The position numbers and the translations under genes were made by a program. The notes beneath the pieces are model-generated. The model did no database searches and was not told the origin of the DNA. It saw only the letters and a list, made by a program, of their open reading frames with translations. A stretch of 64,000 nucleotides of DNA from positions 3,605,962-3,669,961 of the forward strand of contig NC_067208.1 of the NCBI RefSeq assembly GCF_026262505.1, written 5' to 3'. Origin of the DNA: Trichomonas vaginalis G3. Its lineage: Eukaryota; Parabasalia; Trichomonadida; Trichomonadidae. Every line of letters starts with the position of its first letter. The stretch's first letter is position 1. This document shows, piece after piece, positions 22,366 to 32,537 of this stretch.

Positions 22366-23168
22366 ATGCAGTTCCAAGATCACGAACTCACATATATCGA
22401 GTTGCTTAAGTATGGAGTGCAACAAGAAATCCAAGCAGGTTGTAGTTATTCATATAAAACTAGGAAAGAAAGAAATCAAATCCAATTTAATTGTAAGTGG
22501 CCGAATTGTCCATGTCGCTTCCTTGTTGATACACTTCCCGATGACAAGTACCATATACGAAAATGTATTAACACCCACAATCATTCTGCCCCTTTTCCAA
22601 ACAAATCACAACAAATTACATCATATTTTTATAGATCTTATTTAACAAGATATTTTGAATCAAATCAAGACCGTGTTTACGCACAATTAAGGTGTTTCAA
22701 AGATCTTAATATCCCATTTGATAGTGGGATCATTCCGGAAATGTTTCAACAATCTACAGATGCTTTAAAAAAGTTTTCTAAACGCCTTCAAGCAATCAAT
22801 ACCCGTTTCTCAGCGGATGATGTTACATCTCTTGCAATTTTTGTCGACATGGTTAAGAGTCATTCTCCAGATGATCTCATCGAGTTTATTCACGAGCCAG
22901 ATCGTATGATTTTCTATTACGCCCCATTCGAAGCAAATGCTTTTTCACATCAAATACAAACTTATCACATTGATTCCACTTATAAGCTCTTGCGCTCTCG
23001 CATACCATTTTATGCCGTCACTGGCAAATTCGCGGAATCAATTGTTTTTCCGTTTTTGTATTTTTTCGTTTGGCCCGACACAAGTGAAAATATACAAGTT
23101 TGTCTCACAGCATATTTTGGCTCCATCAATCGCGAACCATCTTATTTTTCAATGGACTGCGCACCTCA
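22366..23168 (+). CDS. MULE transposase, N-terminal part (interrupted)
   Basis: From ATG 22366 to the Maverick insertion site, about 267 codons. An N-terminal zinc-binding DNA-binding region (FNCKWPNCPCRFLV then HIRKCINTHNHSA; C-C-C-H-H spacing like WRKY/FAR1-type fingers) is followed by the first catalytic Asp in YHIDSTYKLL (about residue 206) and the second in YFSMDCAPQ (about residue 264). The Maverick sits nine bases after the second Asp codon. The gene needs DNA on both sides of the insertion to encode a full enzyme, so it is inactive here. Confidence 0.85.
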
Positions 23169-23349
23169 AGTTAGTATACATATCATGTGTACTGAGGCAC
23201 TGCGTTCCTCCGTACGCAATACTTGTGAATTTGACACTTTACAAAACCGTTAACGTATATTTTACAACACGAACACAAACACCAACTTAACCTTAAATAT
23301 TTATAAAGCCGCCAACCACTTCACCTTACTACTGTAAAAATAAACGTTC

Positions 23350-23676
23350 TCACTTACAAAAGTATTGCAACTCTTCCCATTGCTGTGCTTCACACAATAG
23401 TTCATATTCTTCAGTATCGCTGCTGTCGCTCCAATCGTCAGAGTCAAAATCACTGTCAAAATAAATGTTAGTAAGTTTTGACAAAGCTAATGAAACACGT
23501 TTACCGTTTGTATCGTATGCTTGTATAAACTTTCCATTCTTCATTCCTTCATAAACGCTCAAACTAACTTTACCCTTTCTCCCTCGTATCTGATAGAATG
23601 TATTTTCACGAGGAACGAAGAACAAATTCTTGAACTCATGACCGTTGTAGTTTGTTATCTCAATAGTTTTCGTCAT
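23350..23676 (-). CDS. Maverick terminal-repeat protein (copy 1)
   Basis: 108 residues, ATG at 23676, preceded by ATTTTTA-type sequence. The region TIEITNYNGHEF...RVSLALSKLTNIYF is similar to the last 80 residues of the HNH endonuclease of Maverick 2 (IEVTDYGEHTF...NVHIFLNKFKKLYG), so it is a free-standing version of that domain, followed by an acidic tail (DSDFDSDDWSDSSD). The function of the domain is unknown. An identical copy lies in the other inverted repeat. Confidence 0.7.
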   Translation of the reverse strand: MTKTIEITNYNGHEFKNLFFVPRENTFYQIRGRKGKVSLSVYEGMKNGKFIQAYDTNGKRVSLALSKLTNIYFDSDFDSDDWSDSSDTEEYELLCEAQQWEELQYFCK

Positions 23677-23765
23677 TTATGTAAAAATAAAAATAAAAAA
23701 TAAACTTAAAAATTAATGATATCACCACCCTCACACGTATGAAAACATAGCACAAAAATAAATTT

Positions 23766-23813
23766 AGGTGAAGTGGTGAGATCTCACCTCTTTTTTCACC
23801 TGTTTTTTCACCC
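23766..23813. repeat. GGTGAGATCTCACC palindrome module (copy a)
   Basis: Perfect palindrome GGTGAGATCTCACC at 23775-23788 flanked by repeats of TTTTTTCACC. It sits just beyond the stop of the minus-strand gene 23829-24047. Candidate transcription terminator; six copies in this element. Confidence 0.75.
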
Positions 23814-23828
23814 GTTGAATTCATTGCT

Positions 23829-24047
23829 TTATAACTCTTCTAACTTCTTCTTAAGTTCAGCAATGTTGTCCTCATGAAGTTTAATCTTCCTTAATATACC
23901 TTCTCTATCTAATGGTTGCTTTATCTTTCTAAACTGAACTCTACCATCCTTCATAGTATGAACGTAAAAACCTTCTGGAACCGCTCCTGATTTAATGTAT
24001 TCTACCAAAAATTTTTGTTTCATTGCTTCAGTGACTTTAGTCGTCAT
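23829..24047 (-). CDS. Small Maverick protein with shared N-terminal domain
   Basis: 72 residues. The stretch from about residue 9 to 47 (FLVEYIKSG.VPEGFYV, then KDGRVQFRKIKQPL) is the same domain as in the proteins at 26197-26622 and 59219-59803: a helix, G-x-x-P-x-x-Y/F-x-V, K-D/N-G, then a basic strand ending in PL or TL. A short charged helix follows. Role unknown; it lies in the capsid gene block. Confidence 0.6.
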   Translation of the reverse strand: MTTKVTEAMKQKFLVEYIKSGAVPEGFYVHTMKDGRVQFRKIKQPLDREGILRKIKLHEDNIAELKKKLEEL

Positions 24048-24095
24048 TTTACTCTAAATAAAATGTTCAAATAAAATAAAACTAACATTATTTTT

Positions 24096-24527
24096 TCAGT
24101 AAGGAAACGCAGGAGTTTTACGATTTATTTGAGGAGTAGGTTCTGGTTTAAATGTTGGAGTCGGTTTTGGAGTTGACTTTTGAACAGGAGTTTGTACTTT
24201 CATAGGTTCAGGAGTCATTGAAGGTGTTGTTTGTGAAGGCGTTGGTTTTGACGTTGGTTTTGGCGATGGTGTCGGAGTTTGTTCAAATTCAGCTACTTCA
24301 GTATTATTTATAACATTTGCTTTATTTCTTTTCAACATCATTACTGCTCCTGCTGTAGCTAGCAAACCTAGTGGGAGACCATATTTTATATAAGGACTTG
24401 ACCAAATGCTATTTTTGACAGGAGCTGGTGGAACACCTAACCTTGGTGAGACTGCTCTTTGCCATTGTGCAGCTCGTAAGAAATATTCAATAGGTGCTCC
24501 ATAATCGTTTGGTAAAGTTTGTTTCAT
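24096..24527 (-). CDS. Single-pass membrane protein with Pro/Thr-rich tail
   Basis: 143 residues, ATG 24527. The N-terminal 50 residues contain APIEYFLRAAQWQRAV, then one membrane helix (YGLPLGLLATAGAVMML, about residues 48-66) followed by KRNK, and a long PTP/KPTP-rich tail ending in FPY. It lies directly downstream of the capsid gene in the same orientation. Could be a virion membrane or minor structural protein; that is inference from position and shape. Confidence 0.6.
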   Translation of the reverse strand: MKQTLPNDYGAPIEYFLRAAQWQRAVSPRLGVPPAPVKNSIWSSPYIKYGLPLGLLATAGAVMMLKRNKANVINNTEVAEFEQTPTPSPKPTSKPTPSQTTPSMTPEPMKVQTPVQKSTPKPTPTFKPEPTPQINRKTPAFPY

Positions 24528-24594
24528 AGATGGTGAAGGTTCACGAGAGCTTGATAGAACTCATTTATAAGCTTTAAAAATAAACGTTCATCCT

Positions 24595-26169
24595 TTATTC
24601 CTCACTGTCGTCCGTGGCTAAGTTATAGTCGTCAAGTCTTATTATTGGTATGCCTGACTGTCTTACTTGTATTGCAAAGCAACAATCCCTCATAAATCCA
24701 ATAAGTGGCTTTGGTACGTTTTCAGTTGCTAGTTCAATAGGTCCTTTAACAGACAATTTGTATGTTATTGGAGCAGTAGATGTTTGACCTTGCTGGAAGC
24801 AAAAGTCCACTTCTGTTGGAAAACCACATAAGAAATGTGTGTTGTCATAGCTATCCCATTTATGTTCCACACTACCATCATCCACCAATGACCTCATAAC
24901 ATCTTCATTAAATCCAATCATATCATTGTTTGTATTGCAAGCGTTCGCAACCATTTCATAAAATACAGGTCCATATGATTTTTCAGGTTCTGCAGGCATA
25001 TTTCCATAAGCTCCCATGGAAAGCTGAAGATATTTAAACTTAGGGTTCTCAAAATTAACATAATAGTTGTCTTTCTTTCTAAATAGTGCCCAAATACTTT
25101 TAACATTAATAGGCGTATAAGCTGCTGTAAATGTTGCACTTGAACTATCTGTATTCTTTGAGAATGAACCGTCCATAGGAATCCAATCCATAACTTTAAC
25201 AGGAAAACATAAAGCCTCGTTTGTATAATGTTCTACAAGTTCTGTATAAATGTTAGGGTCTAAAGAGAATGACTTTGGATGAATGAAACATTCATTAAAA
25301 TCCATCTTTGTTCGAAATAGTTGCTGGTTTACAGTTGTAATAGTAACTGTTCCACTAGCTTCTACTGCCTTCGTTATCATAGTGAATGGTTCATTCCATG
25401 GAACAAATTTATTTGTCGGTGGATTTGAATCTGAAGCAAATGCAACTTTAAGAGTTGGATTGAAAGCAATGATATCATTTACAGATATAGATGTGCATTG
25501 TAAGGCGTCGCTACTGAACTTTACTTTAAGCTGAATGTTTCCTGCAAAAGCTGGAATAAATCGAATAGCTTCTAATGGAAGGAATCTTCTAACAGGAATT
25601 CTTAAACGAAGCTTAAAATCAAATGATTTTCCTGCTGTAATTGGACCACTAACAATTTGTCCTGTTCTGCATGTTCCCGAATGACTCCATACATCTTCAT
25701 GTCGAGTCTTTGAAAAAACATCTACTTTCTTTATTTGTTCGGTAGTTTGTGAGTTTGAAGTTATATATGCTTCTTCTCTTGCGTTGTCTTGAGAATATAC
25801 GATACGACCATTTGCAAGGATTTGATATCCAGCAACTGCATAGAAAGCGTCATCGAAACCAATCCAAAATCCTGGTGGGTTTGTTTTATTGGAACCTGAA
25901 CCAATTTCTTTATCTACAATAAATTGACCTTCCATTTTATACGTAATGAATGTATTGTAAAGGTCCAACATATTTTCACCAGGAGGTGAGAGATTGAATG
26001 TTACCCATGTGTTATCTTTAGCAGTTCCAGGTTGTGATGGAATCTTTGCGTCAGAATATTTTCTATTAGTGTCACCAATTTGAACTGCATTGTCTATGAT
26101 ATCGAAATATGAGCGAATCTGATGAATATGCTCTGCTGGAGTAAATTCGTTTAACTGTTCGTTCTGCAT
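24595..26169 (-). CDS. MCP: Maverick major capsid protein, double jelly-roll
   Basis: 524 residues, one open frame from ATG 26169. All-beta composition with the features of Polinton capsid proteins: an N-terminal region with YFDIIDNAVQIGDTN, a first jelly roll with NLSPPGENMLDLYNTFITYK, the recognisable RIPVRRFLPLEAIRFIPAFAG linker-side block near residues 200-220, and a second jelly roll through RKKDNYYVNFENPKFKYLQL. In the family it forms the trimeric capsomers of an icosahedral particle. It stands among other virion-gene candidates of the same strand. Confidence 0.8.
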   Translation of the reverse strand: MQNEQLNEFTPAEHIHQIRSYFDIIDNAVQIGDTNRKYSDAKIPSQPGTAKDNTWVTFNLSPPGENMLDLYNTFITYKMEGQFIVDKEIGSGSNKTNPPGFWIGFDDAFYAVAGYQILANGRIVYSQDNAREEAYITSNSQTTEQIKKVDVFSKTRHEDVWSHSGTCRTGQIVSGPITAGKSFDFKLRLRIPVRRFLPLEAIRFIPAFAGNIQLKVKFSSDALQCTSISVNDIIAFNPTLKVAFASDSNPPTNKFVPWNEPFTMITKAVEASGTVTITTVNQQLFRTKMDFNECFIHPKSFSLDPNIYTELVEHYTNEALCFPVKVMDWIPMDGSFSKNTDSSSATFTAAYTPINVKSIWALFRKKDNYYVNFENPKFKYLQLSMGAYGNMPAEPEKSYGPVFYEMVANACNTNNDMIGFNEDVMRSLVDDGSVEHKWDSYDNTHFLCGFPTEVDFCFQQGQTSTAPITYKLSVKGPIELATENVPKPLIGFMRDCCFAIQVRQSGIPIIRLDDYNLATDDSEE

Positions 26170-26196
26170 GTATTTACTTCAGATAAAAATATCTAT

Positions 26197-26622
26197 TTAC
26201 TTCATTATTCTCACTCTTCTTCTTGGTATTCGTGGTGGAAGTTGTTTCTTGACATTTTCAATGAACTGTACATTCTCTTTTGTCTCAACTTCTTTCACTG
26301 GCGGGTCAGGGTTCTTTGACTCGGTTTGTTTTTCAATGAAATTCACGAACTTTGCAATAAGCTCTTGGTTCGTTATTGAAAGTACATCTGGCTTCTTTTC
26401 TTCTTGTTCTTTTGGTGGCTCAGTTTGAACAGAAGGTTTTATATGGACTTCACCCTTGCCATGCACCTTAATGTTGTCGCTCTCTGCATTCGCTAATGGT
26501 ACCTTTCTTTTTCTTACGTATATTTTACCATCTTTACTCTGACTTACGTAATAGAAAGGATGTTGTATTCCTCTTGCGTCATTTAATATAATAGACTCTC
26601 GCTCTGATTTTGACAAGCTCAT
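26197..26622 (-). CDS. Maverick protein with shared N-terminal domain
   Basis: 141 residues, ATG 26622. Residues 8-45 (ILNDARGIQHPFYYVSQSKD then GKIYVRKRKVPL) match the domain seen at 23829-24047 and 59219-59803. Then comes an acidic Pro/Glu/Lys linker, a helix (NQELIAKFVNFIEKQTE) and a strongly basic C-terminus (PPRIPRRRVRIMK) that could bind DNA or act as a targeting tail. Next to the capsid gene on the same strand. Unknown function. Confidence 0.6.
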   Translation of the reverse strand: MSLSKSERESIILNDARGIQHPFYYVSQSKDGKIYVRKRKVPLANAESDNIKVHGKGEVHIKPSVQTEPPKEQEEKKPDVLSITNQELIAKFVNFIEKQTESKNPDPPVKEVETKENVQFIENVKKQLPPRIPRRRVRIMK

Positions 26623-26667
26623 TTTACATCGGTTAAAGTTTTAAGTTAGTTTTTTATCTACAGTCAA

Positions 26668-26940
26668 ATGACTCAGACAAGTCATATGGACAAGACCCAA
26701 GGTGTCATAGATGTTGAAGCATTGAAGAAAGAAATTCGCGAGCAAATTTTATCCGAATGAAGGAACAAAAACAAGAACAAAAGCCAGAGAGACCAAAGAG
26801 AAAACTTAGTGAAAAACAACTAGCTGCATTAGCTGCTGGAAGACAGAAGAACCCACGTTTGCTGGCGAAAAAAGCTAGAGAAGAAGCAAAAGCAAAGGAA
26901 GAACAAAAGCAAAGGAAGCTGAAGCAAAGAAAGAGTAAAT
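26668..26940 (+). pseudogene. Lys/Arg-rich small Maverick protein, broken
   Basis: Plus-strand coding of a short helical segment (VEALKKEIREQILSE) and a highly basic segment (KRKLSEKQLAALAAGRQKNP then KKAREEAKAKEEQKQ). Composition suggests a nucleic-acid-binding core protein. It looks broken. Divergent from the minus-strand gene at 26197-26622. Confidence 0.45.
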
Positions 26941-26962
26941 GGTTTATTTTTATCCAAACTAA

Positions 26963-27822
26963 ATGTATAGACAAATACCTTTATCTGTTGCGTTCAGTAG
27001 TGAAAACCCTGACGTCAAAATAAAGGGGAACAGAGTAAACGTTTAAGTTTCCAACAGACTGGATTGTGAACATAAATGAAGAGAAGTACATTGGCATAAC
27101 ATCTATGTATATAACACGTGCTTTCAGAAAGGTTGACTTTATACTTCAAGTCGAGATAGAAAATGACGAACAGTCTTTAAGCGCCCAAAACATTCACATA
27201 TACAAATACTTTAAAGACGATACAACATTGTTGCAATGTATGATTTCATTTAATGAGATGTTCGAGAAAAAGTTCAACATTGAAGTACAAACTTTACAGC
27301 CTTTACGTGAGTTTCTTGCACAACTGAAGGAAGAAGGTAGTCAGCCACAACTTATAGACTTTCATTATGAATTTAATGAAAATGAAGATGGAACACATGA
27401 CTGTCAATTCATTGTATTCTCACCATTCAATGAAGTCGCTAAAAAGAAAGAAAATCCATTACGTATAAGATTTCAAATCTCCGAACCAAGTGATGATTTT
27501 AAGAATGTTTTCAATTATGATGCAATGCTTCCGAGGAAAAATGAATTTTCAAAGATTGTAACACCTGGCATTTGGGATAGAAAGCAAGCAATACTTTACT
27601 CTAATATAGCCAAAGGCGTTGAAAATGAGTTCATTGGTCATACAAGAACTTCACCACTTCCTAACCCTAAATACTATAAATTAACTGGCTTCAATCGTGA
27701 GTTTTGGAATAGACATGTTCTCCACTCATGACCATAAATGTCCAGTGTTCTTGCCTCCAGATGGGAAGGACTGTCTCTACATTGAAGCACAACTCTTAAA
27801 CTCTACCATCGCAGTATTGTAA
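26963..27822 (+). pseudogene. Minor-capsid candidate of the P-x-x-W family, broken
   Basis: Begins after a TTTATTTTTAT promoter-like motif at about 26943. The coding fragments share with the proteins at 43547-44427, 55539-56387 and 62666-63526 an N-terminal block of the form P-x-x-W-x6-9-K-A/Y-I-x-F/I followed by a mostly beta sequence. Position in the virion block and beta composition suggest a minor capsid or penton-like protein. A few breaks are present. Family call is inference from shared layout. Confidence 0.45.
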
Positions 27823-27837
27823 AATCTACGCTAGCTT

Positions 27838-27960
27838 TATTTTTATCACGAATGACCTCATTGCTGACAAAAATAAATGACCTCATTCATGACCTCATTG
27901 CTGACAAAAATAAGCGCTAGCGCAAGGGCGAAGCCCATGACCTCAGAACTTCAACTTACG
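27838..27960. repeat. Short direct repeats between convergent Maverick genes
   Basis: ATGACCTCATTGCTGACAAA occurs twice (about 27851 and 27891) with partial copies between, all followed by AAATAA. A GC hairpin module (27913-27938) lies at the right edge. It separates the 3' ends of the convergent genes at 26963 (plus) and the polymerase (minus). Confidence 0.6.
27913..27938. repeat. GC twin-hairpin module
   Basis: GCGCTAGCGC followed by GGGCGAAGCCC then ATG. Same design as the modules inside the polymerase gene. Confidence 0.65.
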
Positions 27961-30900
27961 AATAAAGCTTGTTTTAGTCGTTATTGAAAAGTTGAACTTT
28001 TCAGCAAAGCAAGGTTGAATGACTTACATAAGTCGAATGCAATCTCTTGACCATCATAAAGTGCTTTGTAAAGTTTCATTAAACTGAACTCAGAGTCTTT
28101 GTCATATGTTCCAACAGGTATGTGAATGTTCTTATCTTCATTGTAATAGCATTGTATAGCTTCAGGAAACATTTCATTAGCGGTTAAAGCAATAACATCT
28201 TGCTTCACGCCTTTCATTCTGCAGTGAAATGCAACTTCATTTAAATCGTTAGTGAGTAAGTCTATGTAGGTCTTCTTTCCACAGAAAATACTTTTATAAG
28301 CTAAACTTTGTTTTCCAGGTGTTATTTCTGCAAAGTCGCTATGAAATTGACCAAGGTTCTTTCCTATAAGTTCGCGACCATATCTCTTCTTAAACTCTGC
28401 TGCAAGCTTTGGTATGTCTTCATTATATAAGTGCATACTGTCGGTATCCTGGTAAAAGATTTGAAGACCCATATCTTCAGCAGTACAGAATACTTCATTC
28501 ATAATACGTTTTGACATAGACAGAATATTAACACAAGTGGACAGAAGTTAAAGTGTCTGCAAATGCTTTGTTAGCTTGAAAATAGTTTTATCTGAACCAT
28601 CCAAACCTTCGAACTTCACTATATGGTTGTAATTTCTTATAGCATATCTTATAGCATCTTTGTCATTTACTATGGTTATTTTTGACTCAATAGGAGATAG
28701 AATAGTTTTGCCATAAATGCTGTTCAGAATGAGTTTATAATTTCTTGTAAGGGGTTTCCTTCTTTCTTATACTTTAACCTTAACTCAAACAACTTCTTTA
28801 CTTCATCTCTTATTCTCATATCTCTGTTTCCATCGTAATAGTATCCTTGCAACACTTCACATTTGACACATTGATATTTATGAGGTCTTGTAATGTTATA
28901 TGGTCAACATACATGAGACAGCAAGTGTTTGAACTTCTTGGAACGTTAAGTTCTGGATTTAGTTCAGGGTCGCAAACTATTAAATGAAAGTGTCTGGGTA
29001 TACCAATCTCTGTTATCTTAATGAGAACAAAGAAGCCAGACATAAACTTTTCACCAATGGGTTCCTTTTGGTCATCATCGAATAAATGTCTCATGAGATA
29101 CTCTGTGCTTAACATTTCTTCCTTCAATACTTTTGGAATTCCTTCTAAAGTATAAAGTCTTGCTATAGCTGAAGGATATAATGAAATAGTGTCTAAGTCA
29201 GCAATGAGTTTCTTTTTTGCTCTTTTGTTTCATGTTATCTGACAACATACATCTTCCACCTTGAATGCATCTCGAAATAAATTTCTCTGGTTTATTTGAG
29301 AGGTCATAAAGATTTCCATTCGGGAAGTATACTCTGTTCTCAAACAATTTGTTAGCAATAGAACAAATACTAACGTAGTCATAAACGTTTAAATCAAACT
29401 CTTTCAATAAGTCATTGCGGAACTTTACAAAACCTTCTCTTAAAATTCTTACATCTTGTTTGCAGTAAAACGTGCTATATTTTCTAAGTCGAAGTGGTTT
29501 TCATCTATTCTGCAACCTTTGATGGAATCTATGTTTTTCATGAATGTATCTGCATCATGGATAAACTTACATGCTTCAGAAATGACACCAGTTCTGTTGT
29601 CATTTGCTAACAAACACTGCTGTAGTAGTTATATGGAAATACTTCTTTCGGTCCTGTTTGTAAGTTAAACATAGCAGGAAATAGTTTAAGCTTCTTATTT
29701 ATAACACTGTAAGAGTCTTTTATAATAATTGCCCGTCTTTATATAAACCAGTTATTTGCATTGTTCGTGAACCTTTAATGATGGGAGTTCCTTTCACTTC
29801 TGTCATGTGTCTTAAGATGAAGTTTATGTCATAACTGAGGTTGTGGAAATATATTAAACTCTTGTCAGGAAGTCTTTCCAAAAATTCTGTTGCACAGTTT
29901 TGACCCCAAATGCTTTCACTCACTGAACCATCTTCACTGTCATAACAGATGTTAAAAGCTTTATGAAAGCCGTCTGTGCTACACTCAAAGTCAGCAAAGA
30001 AAACGTGCTCAGGAATGAATTTACATTTAGCTTTATTTACTTCTTTTGACTCTGCTTTCTTCTTCAGTTGTACACAATACTTTGGAGCATATGTCAAATC
30101 TTTAAATGGTGCAAGGTTCTGTTTATATAAGTCAGTAGTATATGTGAAAAGTTCTCCATAAGAAATAGGTTCGAAATATTTGCACTCCCACAATGTTTTC
30201 ATAACATCCCATAGCGGTGTTGTTCTATCATAACGAACTACATATTTATCTTCTCTCTTTGTATAAATCTTCATCTGTTTCTCAATGTTCATTCCACCAC
30301 ACTCCTTCAAGATTTCTATATAGTTTCGAATGAAGTATGTTGTCATTGGTAATCTTTCATTTAGCATGTAGTGGTCTTCAACAAGAAGTAAGTCAATAGT
30401 TCTAACAGTTTCGCATTCTTTTGGTATATATCTCTTTATTTCATTATGTCTTGAGTCATTGAAATAACCAATGGTAACATTAAATGCTATACCTGTTGAA
30501 TCGGAAATTTCTTGTACTTTACTTTGAGGAAAGTCTCTAACACGAATGACTTCTCTCATGTGGTCAATAGTTTCTTCATTTACTCCAGCCTGAATGCAAG
30601 CATAAACGAAACAATTGTCCTCTGTCATAAGTGTTGCAGTTCTTTTGTTCAGTTCATTGAAGATTTGGTAGCGTTCAAGATTTATAGGTAATGTGCAAAG
30701 ATACTTCCAGAACTGACCGCTTCTCTTCTTATAAAACTTCTTTTCACCATTATCTTTCCAAAAGCTTTCTATAAGTGCTGGGTTTCCTGTTTGCTTAAGA
30801 GCTTCCAAAATGGCTTTCTGGTCATTTGTCAGTGTGCTTTCATCTCTATATGGTCTCTTTTTTGGTTTGCCTTTCTTTACATCTGACATCGTTAAGCCTT

Positions 30901-31421
30901 CATATTCTGTTAAATCATACATCTTTATTTCGGTAAGATTCTTTATGTTTGTCAAGAAGAAGTCATAGTGCATTTCAACAATACCTGCAGCATTTGCTTC
31001 TATCTCTGATATAAAGTTCTCCTTCAAGAGCTGATGTAGTAATGTTCCAATATTATTGAGGTTTAACGTAGAACATTCATACTTTCCACCAAGTTTATAA
31101 CATACCATCCATCTCTGTTGCGAGTTTATTTTAATTTTCTCTAAGAGTCTCATGAAAACCTTACCGAAATGTTTGTGTAAGTAGTCTCTGTTTGGTTCAT
31201 CTAAAGCTTCGATGTTAAAGTCAATGAGTCTATTGCCTGACTTCACATTTCTCTTCCTATTCTCTTCATCTTTCTTTAACCATCTCTCACCTTCTTTTGG
31301 TTTGTCGTCAATGGAACGAATGACATCGTTAGCTTTGCGAACTTGTTCTATAGCACTTTTAAACATCTCTCTTCTCTGTTGTTTCAGTGTGTCATCTCTC
31401 TTTCGTGTTTCACCAACGTTT

Positions 31422-31451
31422 GCATGGGCTACGCCCGCGCCGTCATGCGGC
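31422..31451. repeat. GC twin-hairpin module in the polymerase gene (1)
   Basis: Read on the coding (minus) strand: GCCG-CATGA-CGGC, then GGGC-GTA-GCCC-ATG. It encodes KPHDGAGVAHAN and is part of a duplicated segment. Confidence 0.75.
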
Positions 31452-31595
31452 TTTGTTATGTCAAACATCTCTCTTCTTACTTCATGAGGTACAGCTCTTC
31501 TTGTTTCACCAACGTTTGCATGGGCTACGCCCGCGCCGTCATGCGGCTTTGTTATGTCAAACATCTCTCTTCTTACTTCATGAGGTATTGAACGT
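31431..31595. repeat. In-frame tandem duplication in the polymerase gene
   Basis: The peptide VPHEVRREMFDITKPHDGAG continuing through VAHANVGETR is encoded twice in a row, with nearly identical DNA of about 90 bp. Each copy contains one GC twin-hairpin module. Confidence 0.85.
31518..31547. repeat. GC twin-hairpin module in the polymerase gene (2)
   Basis: Second copy of the module at 31422-31451, same sequence. Confidence 0.75.
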
Positions 31596-31640
31596 CTATG
31601 ATATAAGTCAATAGCAATGTCATTTAAAGGAAATGCTCTT

Positions 31641-31670
31641 GCATGGACTTCGTCCTCGCCGCGTTGCGGC
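31641..31670. repeat. GC twin-hairpin module in the polymerase gene (3)
   Basis: On the coding strand GCCGC-AAC-GCGGC then GGAC-GAA-GTCC-ATG, encoding KPQRGEDEVHA. The same module, same frame and strand sense, is found in an unrelated gene at 44538-44566. Confidence 0.8.
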
Positions 31671-31928
31671 TTTATGAACTCATGAATTCTATCATAACTT
31701 ATTGCACCATTATAGTCTTTAATGAAGTCAGCGAGTGCTTTTTTGTTTGTTGCGTAATGCTTTGCAACATCTATATTAGCTTCTGTAAGAAGTTGTTTTA
31801 TTTCCGAGTGTTCTAACTTAGACAACTTCCGATACATCTTTAGTAGGAAATAAAAAAATATTTTTTGAAAAAATTAGATTAGATTTTTTTTAAGTTATTT
31901 TTCAAAATAATTTAATATTTTTATTTTA

Positions 31929-32402
31929 ATGAAACACATGCAAGATTGCAAGTTCTTTTCATACAATGCTCTCGCTACTGCCATCAAGAATGAGTTCAAT
32001 AATGCTTCAAACGTTAATGTTATCTTTAACAAGAAGTTTGTGAAAGAATCTAAGTTTGGTCAGTATGTCAGACCATTAGCTATCGTCATTGACCGCAAAC
32101 GTTATACTTCACAAGAGTTAGCAGTAGTTTTGAAACAAAAGGGTTTCTTCGTGAATGTCAAAGATACACACTATACTGTCATAAAGAACTCCAACATTGA
32201 CTTCTTCAGTATTGCTATGAATCTTTCCGAACAGAAAGAATATAAGAAGGGTGAAACATCTGTGAAATATTATCCTTCATCTCTGAAGACAATAACGAAC
32301 AAAGATGTTATACAGAAATTCTTACCAAAGGTTGAAGAAGCTTCAATTGACATTGACGAAGGAAGTGAAATGGTTGAAGAAATTGACCCTGAAGCTATTT
32401 AA
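31929..32402 (+). CDS. Maverick protein of unknown function, 157 aa
   Basis: ATG 31929 directly follows TTTTTATTTTA. Mixed alpha/beta chain with a small basic core (ATAIKNEFNNASNVNVIF, then LAIVIDRKRYTSQELAVVLK) and an acidic tail (EEASIDIDEGSEMVEEIDPE). It is divergent from the polymerase gene, about 90 bp apart. Such small acidic-tailed proteins are common in these elements. I do not recognise a family. Confidence 0.55.
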   Translation: MKHMQDCKFFSYNALATAIKNEFNNASNVNVIFNKKFVKESKFGQYVRPLAIVIDRKRYTSQELAVVLKQKGFFVNVKDTHYTVIKNSNIDFFSIAMNLSEQKEYKKGETSVKYYPSSLKTITNKDVIQKFLPKVEEASIDIDEGSEMVEEIDPEAI

Positions 32403-32418
32403 CCAAAAATATATTTTT

Positions 32419-32485
32419 GGTGAAGAGGTGAGATATCACCTAGCCGCTTTGCGGCTCTGACCCTTTGGGTCTGTTTTTTCACCTC
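32419..32485. repeat. Palindrome module (copy b) with GC twin hairpin
   Basis: GGTGAAGAGGTGAGATATCACC at 32419-32440, here with ATAT in the centre, then hairpins GCCGCTTTGCGGC (32443-32455) and GACCCTTTGGGTC (32459-32471), then TTTTTTCACCTC. It lies between the 3' ends of two convergent genes, as expected for a two-way terminator. Confidence 0.7.
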
Positions 32486-32537
32486 ATTCTCTCTTCGTTA
32501 ATGTTGTCGTGACTTCTTCGTTAATGTTGTCGTGACT

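Larger units (their letters stand above)
23169..23838 (+). repeat. Maverick 1 left terminal inverted repeat
   Basis: 670 bp, reverse complement of 45149-45818. Carries one copy of the duplicated small gene and one copy of the GGTGAGATCTCACC palindrome module. Confidence 0.92.
27981..31837 (-). pseudogene. POLB: Protein-primed family B DNA polymerase (Maverick 1), broken
   Basis: Starts at ATG 31837. The long N-terminal part holds a region conserved in the polymerase-like gene of Maverick 2 (ACIQAGVNEETI and LVEDHYMLNERLP), then the exonuclease domain with FFADFECSTDG (Exo I) and HNLSYDINFIL (Exo II). Palm-region sequence follows, including IFYQDTDSMHLYNED (motif C) and the thumb. In the family it replicates the element with a terminal protein primer. 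The gene is broken, by several breaks. Three GC hairpin modules and one tandem duplication lie in frame in the N-terminal part. Confidence 0.85.

Noticed and set aside
31212-31614. Plus-strand open frames opposite the polymerase gene
   Set aside because: They are antisense shadows created by the duplicated, GC-rich module-bearing segment.
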